Below, in pieces: positions 48,108 through 58,822 of a stretch of 64,000 bases of DNA. The notes below the pieces were generated by a model, which was not told where the DNA came from, ran no database searches, and worked only from the letters and a program-made list of their open reading frames with translations. Origin of the DNA: Bacillus sp. AFS098217 (GTDB taxonomy: Bacteria > Bacillota > Bacilli > Bacillales > Bacillaceae_G); contig NZ_NVPR01000016.1 of NCBI RefSeq assembly GCF_002551815.1, forward strand, positions 186,510 through 250,509, given 5' to 3'. The position numbers were made by a program, and so were the translations under genes. Numbering within the stretch: position 1 is the first letter of the stretch; each line of letters starts with the position of its first letter.

Positions 48108-48252
48108 TATTATATAAGTGATACTGAATGGACATTTTTCCTGATGAAAATGTGCTATAATGAAGAGAGACTCCTAAAAGAGGAGATAAGAGTATCCGTG
48201 AAGTGTAGCATATAAATATATAGCACATTTTTATGAAGTATGGAGGAAACAG

Positions 48253-50925
48253 ATGACTCAGTATACCCCTATGATACAACAATATTTAAAGGTCAAGGCA
48301 GACTATCAAGATGCCTTTTTATTTTTTAGATTAGGCGATTTTTATGAGATGTTTTTTGAGGATGCGGTTAAGGCGGCACATGAACTTGAAATCACACTAA
48401 CAAGCCGAGATGGTGGTAGTAGCGATCGTATACCAATGTGTGGAGTTCCATATCATGCGGCGAAAAATTATATTGAACAGCTCGTTGAAAAAGGATACAA
48501 AGTAGCGATTTGTGAGCAAGTAGAAGACCCGAAAACAGCTAAGGGAGTAGTGCGCCGTGAAGTAGTGCAATTAATTACGCCAGGGACGATGATGGAAGGG
48601 CGTACAATTGACGAGAAAGAAAATAACTTTTTAGCGGCATTAACACACTTTGAAGATGGTTCTTATGCGCTAGCGTGTAATGACTTAACAACAGGACAAA
48701 ATACGGTAACATTGTTAACAGGTACGGTAGAAGATATCTTGCTAGAAGTCTATGCAACAGGTTCAAAAGAAATAGTTGTCGAGTCTACATTTTCAAAAGA
48801 TGAGCTAAACAAGCTAACAGAAACATTAAAAATGACAATTTCTTATGAAGATGAAACGAAAGTTCCTGAAGGATTAGAGCATCTTGTGAAAAATGTAACG
48901 CAAACGAAATTAGTTACAGCAGTGGGACGCTTATTGAATTATGTACTAAGAACGCAAAAACGTTCATTAGATCACCTGCAACCAGTGGATATTTATTATA
49001 CAAATCAATTTATGAAAATTGATGTACATTCAAAACGAAATTTAGAGTTAACAGAAACGCTTCGAACTAAAGAGAAAACAGGTTCGCTATTATGGCTATT
49101 AGATAAAACGAAAACAGCTATGGGCGGTCGTATGTTAAAACAGTGGATGGAGCGTCCGCTTATACAGAAAGAAAAAATTGAAGAACGCTTAGAAATGGTT
49201 GAAACATTTGTGAATGACTATTTCTTACGTGAAGATTTGAAAGAAAAACTAAAAGAAGTGTATGATTTAGAACGTTTAGCAGGAAAAGTTGCATATGGTA
49301 GTGTCAATGCGCGTGATTTACTGCAATTAAAGCGTTCACTTCTGCAAATACCAACAATTTTAGAAGCGGTTAGTCTAATAGACAATTCTTATGCAGCAAG
49401 GTTAATTCAAGGTGCTGATCCATGCGAAAGTTTAACAGAGTTATTAGATAGAAGTATCCAAGAAAATCCACCGCTTTCTATAAAAGATGGTGATATTATA
49501 AAAGACGGTTATAATGATAAGTTAGATCAATACCGTTATGTTAGTAAAAACGGAAAAACATGGATTGCAGAGCTTGAAAAACGTGAACGTGACATTACAG
49601 GAATTAAATCGTTAAAGATCGGTTACAACCGTATTTTTGGCTACTATATTGAAGTGACAAAAGCTAACCTTGCTTCGCTTCCAGAAGGGCGTTATGAGCG
49701 CAAACAGACGCTTGCAAATGCGGAGCGTTTTATTACAGATGAATTAAAAGAAAAAGAAACATTGATTTTAGAGGCAGAAGAAAAAATTGTGCAACTAGAG
49801 TATGATTTATTCACTGCACTGCGTGAAGAAGTAAAAGTATTTATTCCTAAGTTACAACATTTAGCAAAAGTTATTAGTGAATTAGATGTGTTGCAAAGTT
49901 TTGCTACAGTAAGTGAAGAAGAACAATTTGTAAAACCGGTTTTAACAGATAAGCGTGAAATCTTTATTAAAGATGGTCGTCATCCTGTTGTAGAAAAAGT
50001 ATTAAATGGAAAGCTGTATGTTCCAAACGATTGTATGATGCCAGAAAATATGGATGTCTTTTTAATTACAGGTCCAAATATGTCTGGTAAAAGCACGTAT
50101 ATGCGTCAATTAGCACTTATTACTGTTATGTCACAAATCGGTTGCTTTGTGCCAGCAGCAGAAGCGGTGTTACCAGTCTTTGATCAAATCTTTACGAGAA
50201 TTGGAGCAGCAGATGATTTAATTTCAGGTCAAAGTACGTTTATGGTTGAAATGTTAGAAGCGAAAAATGCGATTGCAAATGCATCAGAAAGAAGTTTAAT
50301 TTTATTTGATGAAATTGGCCGCGGTACTTCTACGTATGACGGTATGGCACTTGCACAAGCAATCATCGAACACATCCATGACCAAATTGGAGCGAAAACA
50401 TTATTCTCAACACATTATCATGAATTAACAGTGTTAGAAGAAAGTTTAGCACAGCTGAAAAATGTACATGTTTCAGCTATTGAAGAAAATGGAAAAGTTG
50501 TCTTCTTGCATAAAATTCAAGACGGAGCAGCAGATAAAAGCTATGGGATTCATGTTGCACAGCTTGCAGAGCTTCCAGATAGCTTAATTGCTCGTGCGAA
50601 AGAAGTATTAGCGCAGTTAGAAGGGCAAGAGGAAATCATCATTCCAAAACGAGCAGAAATAAAAGTCCAAGAAGAAATCGTTCAAGAACCAGTCGTTGTA
50701 AAAGAAGAAGTGGAAACAATGCCAGAGAAGAACGAAGAAGCGGAAGAATCACAGCTATCTTTCTTTGCCGCAGAACAGCCTGCGAACAAACAGGACAAGT
50801 CTATACTTGATCAAAAAGAAACAGCTGTGTTAACGCAAATTAAAAAAATGGATTTACTTGATATGACGCCTCTAGAAGCATTAAATGAATTGTATCGTTT
50901 ACAGAAAAAGTTAAAGAAAGGATGA
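48253..50925 (+). CDS. mutS: DNA mismatch repair protein MutS
   Basis: 890 residues. MutS recognises mismatches and loops and recruits MutL. The N-terminal mismatch-binding motif is [14 protein letters not shown] near residue 27. The ATPase has Walker [10 protein letters not shown] at about residue 609, Walker [17 protein letters not shown] and the FSTHYHEL segment. A charged linker near residue 830 contains a beta-clamp-like motif, QLSFF. TATGGAGG precedes the ATG. mutL follows after 8 bp. Confidence 0.98.
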   Translation: MTQYTPMIQQYLKVKADYQDAFLFFRLGDFYEMFFEDAVKAAHELEITLTSRDGGSSDRIPMCGVPYHAAKNYIEQLVEKGYKVAICEQVEDPKTAKGVVRREVVQLITPGTMMEGRTIDEKENNFLAALTHFEDGSYALACNDLTTGQNTVTLLTGTVEDILLEVYATGSKEIVVESTFSKDELNKLTETLKMTISYEDETKVPEGLEHLVKNVTQTKLVTAVGRLLNYVLRTQKRSLDHLQPVDIYYTNQFMKIDVHSKRNLELTETLRTKEKTGSLLWLLDKTKTAMGGRMLKQWMERPLIQKEKIEERLEMVETFVNDYFLREDLKEKLKEVYDLERLAGKVAYGSVNARDLLQLKRSLLQIPTILEAVSLIDNSYAARLIQGADPCESLTELLDRSIQENPPLSIKDGDIIKDGYNDKLDQYRYVSKNGKTWIAELEKRERDITGIKSLKIGYNRIFGYYIEVTKANLASLPEGRYERKQTLANAERFITDELKEKETLILEAEEKIVQLEYDLFTALREEVKVFIPKLQHLAKVISELDVLQSFATVSEEEQFVKPVLTDKREIFIKDGRHPVVEKVLNGKLYVPNDCMMPENMDVFLITGPNMSGKSTYMRQLALITVMSQIGCFVPAAEAVLPVFDQIFTRIGAADDLISGQSTFMVEMLEAKNAIANASERSLILFDEIGRGTSTYDGMALAQAIIEHIHDQIGAKTLFSTHYHELTVLEESLAQLKNVHVSAIEENGKVVFLHKIQDGAADKSYGIHVAQLAELPDSLIARAKEVLAQLEGQEEIIIPKRAEIKVQEEIVQEPVVVKEEVETMPEKNEEAEESQLSFFAAEQPANKQDKSILDQKETAVLTQIKKMDLLDMTPLEALNELYRLQKKLKKG

Positions 50926-50933
50926 GTAAGTAG

Positions 50934-52865
50934 ATGGGGAAAATTCGCAAACTCGATGATCAACTCTCTAACTTAATTGCTGCAGGGGAAGTAGTAGAAC
51001 GACCTGCTTCAGTTGTAAAAGAACTTGTGGAAAATTCCATCGATGCGAATAGTACATCTATTGAAATCCACTTAGAAGAAGCGGGATTATCGAAAATTCG
51101 CATCATCGATAATGGAGATGGCATTGCAGAAGAAGATTGCATCGTTGCTTTTGAACGACATGCAACCAGTAAAATTAAAGATGAAAATGATTTGTTTCGC
51201 ATACGGACGCTCGGTTTCCGTGGTGAGGCATTGCCAAGTATTGCATCTGTTAGTGAATTAGAGCTAATTACAAGTACAGGGGATGCGCCAGGTACGCATC
51301 TCATTATTAAAGGCGGAGACATTATTAAGCAAGAAAAGACGGCGAGCCGAAAGGGAACAGATATTACCGTTCAAAACTTGTTTTTTAACACACCAGCACG
51401 CCTTAAATATATGAAAACAATTCATACAGAGCTAGGGAATATTACGGATATTGTGTATCGCATTGCGATGTCGCATCCAGAAGTATCTTTGAAACTGTTT
51501 CATAATGAGAAAAAACTGCTTCATACATCAGGAAATGGTGATGTTAGACAGGTACTTGCAGCGATTTACAGCATTCAAGTTGCGAAAAAACTGATTCCAA
51601 TTGAAGTAGAATCATTAGACTTTACGATTCGTGGTTATGTAACGTTACCTGAAGTAACAAGAGCATCTCGTAACTACATGTCCACAATCGTAAATGGCCG
51701 TTACGTTCGGAACTATGTATTAATGAAAGCTGTGCAGCAAGGATATCATACGTTGCTTCCAGTTGGGCGCTATCCTATTGGGTTTCTATCGATTGAAATG
51801 GATCCGATGTTAGTGGATGTAAACGTTCATCCAGCGAAATTAGAAGTGCGCTTTAGTAAAGAACAAGAACTCTTACAACTCATTGAAAAAACATTGCAAG
51901 ATGCATTTAAAAAAGTGCAGCTTATTCCAGATGCTGGTGTTGCAACGAAGAAAAAAGAAAAAGATGAAAGTGTGCAAGAACAATTTCACTTTGAACATAC
52001 AAAGCCGAAAGAGCCACCAATGCCAAATATCGTCTTACCGACTGGGATGGATGAGAAACAGGAAGAGGTTCAAGCAAAACCACAAAACCAAAATCTACTT
52101 TGGCAACCACCAAAGCAAGAATGGCAACCTCCTGAGTCTTTAGTAAGGGAAGAAAACAATTGGCAACCGTCTAAACCAATCATTGAAGAGTCTCTTCAAG
52201 AAGAAAAAGGCTGGGACAGCAATGATGAGGATTTTGAATTAGCAGAAGTAGAAGAAATCCAAGAAATCGAAATGAACGGAAACGATTTACCACCGCTTTA
52301 TCCAATTGGACAAATGCACGGAACTTATATTTTCGCTCAAAATGATAAAGGGTTATATATGATTGATCAGCATGCGGCGCAAGAGCGAATCAATTATGAA
52401 TATTTCCGTGATAAAGTAGGACAAGTAGCACAAGAAGTCCAAGAACTACTTGTACCATATCGTATTGATTTATCTCTTACGGAATTTTTACGTGTTGAAG
52501 AACAATTAGAGGAGTTAAAGAAGGTGGGATTATTCCTAGAACAATTCGGTCATCAATCCTTTATCGTTCGTTCACACCCAACATGGTTCCCAAAAGGAAA
52601 AGAAACAGAAATCATCGATGAAATAATGCAACAAGTCGTCAAACTAAAAAAAGTTGATATTAAAAAACTACGTGAAGAAGCAGCCATCATGATGAGCTGT
52701 AAAGCATCAATTAAAGCAAATCAATATTTAACGAACAATCAAATATTCGCTTTACTTGAAGAACTACGTACAACAACAAACCCATATACTTGTCCGCACG
52801 GAAGACCGATTCTTGTGCATCATTCAACTTATGAGTTGGAGAAGATGTTTAAGAGGGTTATGTAG
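50934..52865 (+). CDS. mutL: DNA mismatch repair protein MutL
   Basis: 643 residues. The N-terminal GHKL ATPase has [19 protein letters not shown] and [13 protein letters not shown], with IVNGRYVRN further on. After a glutamine/proline/tryptophan-rich linker (about residues 340-450), the C-terminal domain carries the endonuclease metal motif [12 protein letters not shown] near residue 477. This is the active-nicking MutL type of bacteria lacking MutH. It is co-transcribed with mutS. Confidence 0.98.
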   Translation: MGKIRKLDDQLSNLIAAGEVVERPASVVKELVENSIDANSTSIEIHLEEAGLSKIRIIDNGDGIAEEDCIVAFERHATSKIKDENDLFRIRTLGFRGEALPSIASVSELELITSTGDAPGTHLIIKGGDIIKQEKTASRKGTDITVQNLFFNTPARLKYMKTIHTELGNITDIVYRIAMSHPEVSLKLFHNEKKLLHTSGNGDVRQVLAAIYSIQVAKKLIPIEVESLDFTIRGYVTLPEVTRASRNYMSTIVNGRYVRNYVLMKAVQQGYHTLLPVGRYPIGFLSIEMDPMLVDVNVHPAKLEVRFSKEQELLQLIEKTLQDAFKKVQLIPDAGVATKKKEKDESVQEQFHFEHTKPKEPPMPNIVLPTGMDEKQEEVQAKPQNQNLLWQPPKQEWQPPESLVREENNWQPSKPIIEESLQEEKGWDSNDEDFELAEVEEIQEIEMNGNDLPPLYPIGQMHGTYIFAQNDKGLYMIDQHAAQERINYEYFRDKVGQVAQEVQELLVPYRIDLSLTEFLRVEEQLEELKKVGLFLEQFGHQSFIVRSHPTWFPKGKETEIIDEIMQQVVKLKKVDIKKLREEAAIMMSCKASIKANQYLTNNQIFALLEELRTTTNPYTCPHGRPILVHHSTYELEKMFKRVM

Positions 52866-52873
52866 GGGATGTC

Positions 52874-52910
52874 AAAAGGGAGCAACAGTAAATGTTGCTC
52901 CCTTTTAATA
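52874..52910 (+). terminator. Intrinsic terminator after mutL
   Basis: The perfect 13-bp stem AAAAGGGAGCAAC/GTTGCTCCCTTTT is followed by T-rich sequence. The remainder of the gap to 53173 is AT-rich with no gene seen. Confidence 0.92.
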
Positions 52911-53039
52911 TGTAGAGTTAATTGTTAAACGAAAATAAGGTGGAGTAATTTTGCAGTTTATTTAAATTTGAGCATATCATACTTAAGGTTGTAAGTAGTT
53001 TATTTCTTGGTTACGTTAGCTTAAATGTATCTATGTATA

Positions 53040-53067
53040 AAAAAGCGCTGTATATTAGCACTTTTTA
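53040..53067 (-). terminator. Possible terminator for the small minus-strand gene
   Basis: AAAAAGCGCT/AGCACTTTTT (one mismatch) with A/T runs on both sides lies about 110 nt beyond the stop of the small gene at 53174-53356. Confidence 0.45.
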
Positions 53068-53173
53068 AAAGGTACGTGAGTTTTATAATAGAGGTTTATA
53101 CATTGCTAAAAGCTATGCATTGCCAAATGTTGATTCTTATTTGATTAATTGTTATAAGAACCTATACGATTAT

Positions 53174-53356
53174 TTATTTTTTATTATTATTAATTTTTTC
53201 AGTATATAGAACTTGCTCTTTGTAATGCTTCTTAATTGGGAAAGTATGTGTACCTGTGCTGTTTTTAAATTTTTTATCAATGGGGTTTTTTAGAGGGATT
53301 GTTGTAGTTTCGGTAAATTCATAGGGGTAATTTATTTTAGATTTATCTTCAAACAT
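53174..53356 (-). CDS. Small orphan protein, 60 residues, unknown function
   Basis: An excellent AAAGGAGG lies 7-8 nt before the ATG on the minus strand, which is the main evidence that this short frame is translated. The product (MFEDKSKINYPYEFTETTTI and onward) is hydrophilic and basic, rich in Lys, Thr and Asn, with no signal peptide, membrane span or cysteine. No family was recognised. It lies alone in AT-rich sequence between mutL and the dynamin-like gene and reads against both. Confidence 0.6.
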   Translation of the reverse strand: MFEDKSKINYPYEFTETTTIPLKNPIDKKFKNSTGTHTFPIKKHYKEQVLYTEKINNNKK

Positions 53357-53945
53357 GAAAATGCCTCCTTTTTAGGCTTTCCTAAATTCTTTACTATAAC
53401 ATGATATGCATATAGATTTTTTTTGGACTAGTTATTTATATAGGTTGATGGAATTTAATTACATAACTACTGAAATATTTTAAAGGAAAACAATTCGAGA
53501 AAGATATTGTATTAATAGCCGTTGACTAATATTGTTGTTTTTTACGTTATCGCGATGTATCTGAAATTTTGAAGGGACGTGGCATATAGGTTCATCTAAC
53601 AATCATTATGCGAGGTTTTTTCGATTTGTCAGCGAAGTAAACATTGCATATATATTCGTTATAAATTGTTTTTATAATGCAATCTATATGGGGTTTTCCA
53701 AATAATATAATGTAAAATATTATATTGTTATTAGGTTATTAGGAACATTTAATGTTGTTTCACAAGTGAAAGGAAATTGAAAAAAACCTGAAACTTTTCT
53801 CATTAAAATTCAATCTGACTTAAAAAATGAAAGAAAAATGAAATTTTCCAAAAGAAATTCTTTGTTAAAATAAAAAGCATAAATACAAAAAAAGTATTGA
53901 CACATGGAGAAAAATGTATTTTTCCAAGATATAGTGGGGGGAAAA
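53357..53945. other. AT-rich spacer without recognised gene
   Basis: 589 bp of strongly AT-rich sequence between two divergently oriented genes. Apart from the ribosome binding site of the small minus-strand gene and an imperfect hairpin (GGAGAAAAAT/ATTTTTCC) near 53905-53925 just before the dynamin-like gene, nothing was recognised. TTGACA at 53896 has no convincing -10 at the right distance. Confidence 0.6.
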
Positions 53946-56726
53946 ATGAGATTAGAAAAACAATTAATAAAAAAGATATATTATGAAACATTCCTAATGG
54001 AGAATGAAACACATCCACCTCTTCAAGTACTTGGAGAAGCTTATTTAAACGAACAAAAAAATGAGATTTCCGATGGATCTTATATTCGTTTTGCACAAGG
54101 TGAATTTTATTATCACCACCAAGATTTTGAATCAGCTATTTTTAAATGGGAGAAAGTCAGTAATGAATTAGCACCATGGGCACAAAAAAATATTGCGGAT
54201 GCTTACTTCGAACTTAACCAATTATCAGTTGCTGAGAATGTTTATACCTCCATTACTACTGATAACAAAATACTTATGACCGAAATTGTACTGCAATTAC
54301 TGTCTCTTTACATCGAGCAAAATAATCTTGATTCAGCTTTCGCTGTTATCAAAGAAGCGGTTTCTTTAAATCCCGATTATCCAAACGTCACAACAATTGC
54401 ACGTTCCTTTTATGAAGAACAGCAAGATTTTGACAGTGCAGTAGAGCTTGCTGTGAATGAGTTAATTCGAACAGAATCTTTTCCATGGTTTGAGGTTCTA
54501 AAAGGATATATCGATAAAGGATTTACTAAAAATATTTCACCAGACTATTTTTATAAAGTATTAGTTACATTAAATAATGTAGATCAAGTACAATTTACGC
54601 AAATTGTTTCATCACTTTGGCATAGCTATAAAAATGAACAAAATTACTTATTATGGCTTAAAACAATAAATGAATTTTTCTTACATATCGAAATACATTC
54701 GTCCGATATATGGGACAAAATTTCTTCTCTTTACGAAGAAACGTACTTTGAATTAATTCAAGGTCAATATATGCTAAGACAATTACACGAGATCATTCCA
54801 AATCTTTTAACAAATTGGTTAAAGGTAGCCAATCCGTCTCATTCTGTATTTCCATCTGCAGCAGTATTGGCATGGGATGAGATTTTCCCTTCCACAATAG
54901 ATTCAGCAAATATAAAACATGTGGAAAACCTACTGTCATATTCTATTAATTATGTGAATGGCTTAGAGTATAGTTTACATCTTTTTGAATCTATTACACA
55001 GTGGGCACAAAAACATGATTTAGAAATGGGTCATCGATTTAGATGGTTAGTTGGCGAGCTTGCAGATTTAAGAACAAATCGCCTTTTAGTAACTGGAACT
55101 TCAGGGAACGGAAAAGCTTCATTTATTAACTCTATACTAGGAGAAAATATATTAGAAAACTCAATCTCAAATGTAGTTGTCTTTAAAAATGACGCTCATA
55201 CAGTAATTAACACTATAACAGATTCAGCAATTACAACAACTGAGAATTTCTCTGATTACCATAACATGATGTCTCTACACCGCCAAACATATAGAGATAG
55301 AGCATGTGTTGAATTTAAATTACCATGCAGATTTTTAAGTGAAAATAAACTTACATTCGTTGTTACACCTAGCTTTAATAGGAACAACGACACTAGAGAT
55401 GAGACATTCGAATATTTAAATTCTGTAGACGAATTATTATTCGTATTGAATGCGGATTCACCTTTTACTGACAAAGAACGTGACATTCTATTAAGTATTC
55501 AAGAACATACACCAAATCTACAAATTCATTTTTTATTAAATAAAATCGATAACATTTACAGTGAAGCAGAAGCAAAAAGAGTTATACATGATACGCAAGC
55601 GAGAATAAACGCATATTTCCCGCATGCGAGAATTTTCCCTTACTCTTCGTTATATACAAATAGTCAACAACTAAACGATTTAACTGAGTTTATTCATTTT
55701 AACTTTAACCATAAAAATATCGATGCAGAACGTACTGAAAAGCTATTGTTTTTCATTCGAAAAACAATTACATATCTTTTGGATAAACGTGTCGAGATGG
55801 AAAACAACCTAGTGGATTCTATTAATTGGAATGAAGATATGTTAGTTAAACTAAATGGTTTTATTAATAACCTTACTGCTTTTGAGAAGGAAAAAATTCA
55901 TTTAATTACAGAATCATATCGTACAATGAAAAACGAAATTACTAATGATCTTACAGAACATATTCCGAAACTATTGCAGAGTTGTTCTGATTTAATTAGT
56001 GAAGAAAGCGATTTTGGGCACATTGATATTGAACTAAATACAGCGATGAATGAAAGAGTTCAAAAATATCTAGAACAAACTGTGTTACCTAATCTTGCTC
56101 GTTCTATGCAAAATTGGATTGCAACTTCTAATAACGAATTCCTTCAAAGTCAATCGTACTTAGAAGAAATCAGTGAAGGACTTAATTCTTTATATGGAGA
56201 AAATCGAATACAGTTAGAATGTGACTTTAAAGTGCTTGATGACTGGCGCAGAGATATTGATAGAATGACAACTAGAATACAAATGGAAGAAGTAAATATC
56301 TTCCGCCGATTTACACCAGCACAATTTTTACTAAAAAGTGCCGGTAAATTATTTGGAGTTCTTCCTAAAAATAATATGCTATATAACAAATACAAACAGT
56401 ATTTAGAAAATGAAGATTATACCGATGTAACGGCTTCTATTATGAACAAATTTTTCTTGCAATTTGAGCTATTTGAAAACGCACAAGAGCGGGATATTAA
56501 TATGTTCTTTAGAAATCCATTTGGCGCGTTGGAACAAGTTGTAGAAAACACTCATTTAGAAATACAAGAAAAACAAGATACACTGCATAAAATGAAATCA
56601 AATCCTGAAGTTTATCATGATTCTATAACGCTCTTTGAATTGAGATTACGTCAATGTGAAGTAATCTTAAATATAGGTGAAGATAATTCCCATATAGATT
56701 TAACTTTAGAAACAAACATAGAGTAG
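53946..56726 (+). CDS. Large TPR/dynamin-like GTPase-domain protein with degenerate P-loop
   Basis: 926 residues. The N-terminal ~180 residues look like TPR helices (FAQGEFYYHHQDFESAIFKW and following). A dynamin-type G domain spans about residues 378-590. Its P-loop reads GTSGNGKAS, with Ala where Ser/Thr should bind magnesium. The G3 region reads TPSFN instead of DTPG, while the NKID guanine motif near residue 532 is intact. A long helical, coiled-coil-rich C-terminus follows. Nucleotide hydrolysis may be weak or lost. ATG 53946 follows GGGGGGA; an in-frame ATG at 53904 does not. Membrane remodelling or phage defence are possibilities, but no function is assigned. Confidence 0.75.
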   Translation: MRLEKQLIKKIYYETFLMENETHPPLQVLGEAYLNEQKNEISDGSYIRFAQGEFYYHHQDFESAIFKWEKVSNELAPWAQKNIADAYFELNQLSVAENVYTSITTDNKILMTEIVLQLLSLYIEQNNLDSAFAVIKEAVSLNPDYPNVTTIARSFYEEQQDFDSAVELAVNELIRTESFPWFEVLKGYIDKGFTKNISPDYFYKVLVTLNNVDQVQFTQIVSSLWHSYKNEQNYLLWLKTINEFFLHIEIHSSDIWDKISSLYEETYFELIQGQYMLRQLHEIIPNLLTNWLKVANPSHSVFPSAAVLAWDEIFPSTIDSANIKHVENLLSYSINYVNGLEYSLHLFESITQWAQKHDLEMGHRFRWLVGELADLRTNRLLVTGTSGNGKASFINSILGENILENSISNVVVFKNDAHTVINTITDSAITTTENFSDYHNMMSLHRQTYRDRACVEFKLPCRFLSENKLTFVVTPSFNRNNDTRDETFEYLNSVDELLFVLNADSPFTDKERDILLSIQEHTPNLQIHFLLNKIDNIYSEAEAKRVIHDTQARINAYFPHARIFPYSSLYTNSQQLNDLTEFIHFNFNHKNIDAERTEKLLFFIRKTITYLLDKRVEMENNLVDSINWNEDMLVKLNGFINNLTAFEKEKIHLITESYRTMKNEITNDLTEHIPKLLQSCSDLISEESDFGHIDIELNTAMNERVQKYLEQTVLPNLARSMQNWIATSNNEFLQSQSYLEEISEGLNSLYGENRIQLECDFKVLDDWRRDIDRMTTRIQMEEVNIFRRFTPAQFLLKSAGKLFGVLPKNNMLYNKYKQYLENEDYTDVTASIMNKFFLQFELFENAQERDINMFFRNPFGALEQVVENTHLEIQEKQDTLHKMKSNPEVYHDSITLFELRLRQCEVILNIGEDNSHIDLTLETNIE

Positions 56727-56756
56727 ACGTAAAGTAACTCCAAAATATTAGGTGAA

Positions 56757-56792
56757 GAAAAAGAAGCGATAAAATAAATTGCTTCTTTTTCG
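56757..56792 (+). terminator. Intrinsic terminator after the dynamin-like gene
   Basis: AAAAAGAAGC/GCTTCTTTTT forms the stem with a T-rich 3' side. Confidence 0.8.
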
Positions 56793-56880
56793 TTTGTTGA
56801 GATGTTTATTTTTACAATAAGGGTACTATTTTTTAGTATTATTACTAGATGTAACCGTAATATGGCATAACACTAGAATA

Positions 56881-57084
56881 TAGCGGGGCATTATAAACTA
56901 ACTTATATAAATCCATTTTCATTTTTCGACATCTAAATCCCTGTTATGCAGAATAAAAAGTAACCTACACTCGTTTGCTCTTTCTGTTTTTACTTCGCAT
57001 GTGGAAGAAAAAGGCCCTGACCGCTTCTATGTATGGCCACATGCTCTCTCCGACCTAAAAAAGAGAGGTTTTATGTCGGTTTTT
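56881..57084 (-). pseudogene. Decayed copy of a zinc-ribbon-like gene fragment, copy A
   Basis: Read on the minus strand, this segment aligns over about 190 bp with the reading frame at 63111-63473: TGGCCATACATAGAAGCGGT versus TGGCCATGCATAGAAGCGGT, then ATTCTGCATAACAG versus ATTCTGCGTATCAG, and GATTTATATA in both. Here the frame is broken by stops, and the cysteine codons of the other copy are mostly lost. Just beyond its 5' side, at about 57110-57190, the minus strand also encodes a short protein-like tail ending GYVDFRKLWIK. The rest of the 56727-57262 gap holds only terminators. Confidence 0.5.
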
Positions 57085-57203
57085 TTATTGATGTATATGT
57101 AGCATGATTATTTAATCCATAGCTTCCTAAAATCAACATAGCCGAATGATTCAAATTGAATGTCTTTAATCATGGGATGAAATGTACGATTTTAAAAGAA
57201 AAT

Positions 57204-57244
57204 AAATAACCTGAGCCCGATAGTATATCGGGCTCAGGTTATTT
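57204..57244 (-). terminator. Terminator of the hsmA-DUF2871-ccdC operon
   Basis: AAATAACCTGAGCCCGA/TCGGGCTCAGGTTATTT is a perfect 17-bp stem. It works best for the minus-strand operon ending at 57263. Confidence 0.9.
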
Positions 57245-57262
57245 AGAGATGCGCTTTTTCGA

Positions 57263-57745
57263 TTAAAGGCTCTTGTTTACAAATTTCATTTCCTTTTGCA
57301 ATTTCATAAATGAACGGTACATTCCAATTCTCCAAGATACGATCATCGCAAAAGCAAGTAAGAAGAACATACCGCTTAATTGTGCTAAATCAATTGATTG
57401 ACTTAAATATTCTTTCATACCGATGCGGACAGCAAGTAAACCGACTAAAATAAAGATAAATGCTTTAGAAGGTATTAAATAGATGTCTGTTCCACGTACT
57501 TCAAATTTTGATGTTTTAATAAGAAAAATAGAGAAAAATAAACCAACGATAATTGCTTCGAGAATTTCTGATGTTGTTAATCGAAATTCTGGTAAGATGT
57601 ACATGCATGCTCCCGTACTCATAAAAATTGGCGGGAGTATAATTTTTTTAAGTGATACAGGTTTCTTTGCTGATTTTAAGCGAAGGAACATCATTCCAAT
57701 AGCCATACAAAGAGCAATAATACTTGATAAAACAGCTAAGTTCAT
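57263..57745 (-). CDS. CcdC-like membrane protein (DUF1453)
   Basis: 160 residues with four to five hydrophobic segments, resembling CcdC, which is found beside the CcdA thiol-disulfide transporter of cytochrome c maturation. No CXXC motif is visible. AAAGGAGGTC lies just before the ATG. It is the last gene of a three-gene minus-strand operon behind a candidate HssR box, which suggests a role in heme handling at the membrane rather than classic cytochrome c assembly. The family call is from overall similarity; function is inferred. Confidence 0.7.
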   Translation of the reverse strand: MNLAVLSSIIALCMAIGMMFLRLKSAKKPVSLKKIILPPIFMSTGACMYILPEFRLTTSEILEAIIVGLFFSIFLIKTSKFEVRGTDIYLIPSKAFIFILVGLLAVRIGMKEYLSQSIDLAQLSGMFFLLAFAMIVSWRIGMYRSFMKLQKEMKFVNKSL

Positions 57746-57758
57746 GTTTGACCTCCTT

Positions 57759-58157
57759 TTATCCTTTGTAGGATTTTTTTAATAGAATCATAAACCAAAC
57801 GAGACTGACACCGATGATAGTATGAGACATTCCTGCAATATGACTTAATCCTTTAAAATCAGCTCCATTGATTTGAAGAAGTCCGCGTGCCGCCATTGAA
57901 GATACTGTTAAAACTAATCCTAAATTATAGACGATGAACCACATGTTAAAACTTTTTGCTTCATGGAATGCAAATGATTTTGATAAGGCAAAGGCAATTA
58001 AAAAGAACAAAAATCCAAGAACTAACATATGTGTGTGCAAAAGGTTCAGCAGAGTAGTGCCTTGAATTCCTTTTGCTTTTGCATATTCTCTTGCAAATAC
58101 ACCGGAAAATAAACCGATAATTAAATAGACAAAAGATGCATTATATAACTTTTTCAT
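57759..58157 (-). CDS. DUF2871 membrane protein
   Basis: 132 residues with four membrane segments. Histidines at helix ends (LLHTHMLVLGF near residue 41, and GLSHIAGMSHTIIG near residue 105) could ligate heme, as in small heme-copper-oxidase-like proteins; this is inference. AGGAGG lies directly before the ATG, and the gene is 13 bp upstream of the ccdC-like gene. It shares the operon with the HsmA-family gene. Confidence 0.7.
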   Translation of the reverse strand: MKKLYNASFVYLIIGLFSGVFAREYAKAKGIQGTTLLNLLHTHMLVLGFLFFLIAFALSKSFAFHEAKSFNMWFIVYNLGLVLTVSSMAARGLLQINGADFKGLSHIAGMSHTIIGVSLVWFMILLKKSYKG

Positions 58158-58218
58158 AATAACCTCCTAAGGTAGTATTAGCAATGTTTATTTTTGGGAA
58201 TAAGGCTGTGTTTAAAAG

Positions 58219-58593
58219 TTATCTTGTCATTCCGTATATGAGGCCAGAAATATATGGGATTAACCAAATGAACCATACGATAACGCTTAGTGTATGAAAT
58301 GTTGTCATCATTTTTGTATCTTTTTTTATTAACACAATCGTTGCCCAAATAGCATGAAATAGCATAAGTAAAATGGCTGATAAGCCTGTTATTCCGTGAA
58401 AGCTAAGGAGAGATCCTGCTGAAGCCATTTTCTCCATTAATGTAGTTCCGAGCGTATCACATACTAATCCAAGCCAAAAAATAATAACATGCCAAGGTTT
58501 TAATGTTTTTTGAAATTTTTCACTCCATACTCCGATTGTATAAAAAATGAGTGCAGCTGTAATACATGTAATAGCAGATGCTAACACGTTCAT
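58219..58593 (-). CDS. hsmA: HsmA-family heme-associated membrane protein
   Basis: 124 residues and four predicted membrane segments; resembles the TIGR03987/HsmA family. HsmA of Clostridioides difficile binds heme and protects against heme and oxidative stress. Histidines are at LKPWHVIIFW, FHGITG, LFHAIW and FHTLS, suitable for heme coordination. The second of two adjacent ATG codons (58593) fits the GAAAGGA spacing better than 58596. A candidate HssR direct repeat lies about 50 bp upstream, so this operon is likely heme-induced with hrtBA. Confidence 0.75.
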   Translation of the reverse strand: MNVLASAITCITAALIFYTIGVWSEKFQKTLKPWHVIIFWLGLVCDTLGTTLMEKMASAGSLLSFHGITGLSAILLMLFHAIWATIVLIKKDTKMMTTFHTLSVIVWFIWLIPYISGLIYGMTR

Positions 58594-58642
58594 CATTCCT
58601 TTCTAATAGTCATTTGCTTTATATAGAGCATGTTACATGAGA

Positions 58643-58662
58643 ATTATGAATAGAATATGAAC
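58643..58662 (-). promoter_or_regulatory. HssR-type direct repeat upstream of hsmA
   Basis: On the minus strand: GTTCATATT-CT-ATTCATAAT. Half one is exact and half two matches 7 of 9 to the S. aureus HssR repeat. It lies just upstream of a TATATAAA -10 region. Confidence 0.7.
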
Positions 58663-58750
58663 GCAATATTACATATGAAATTTGCCTAATTATTATATTA
58701 GAATTGCGTTATATTGTAAACAAAAATGAAAATATGCTTTAAATGAAAGA

Positions 58751-58797
58751 AAACTTTCTTATTCCCTAATCAAATAGGGGATAAGAAAGTTTTTTTA
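58751..58797 (-). terminator. Bidirectional terminator downstream of hrtA
   Basis: AACTTTCTTATTCCC/GGGGATAAGAAAGTT with A and T tracts on the two sides. Confidence 0.85.
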
Positions 58798-58822
58798 GAT
58801 TACTTTTATTATACACTAGTTC

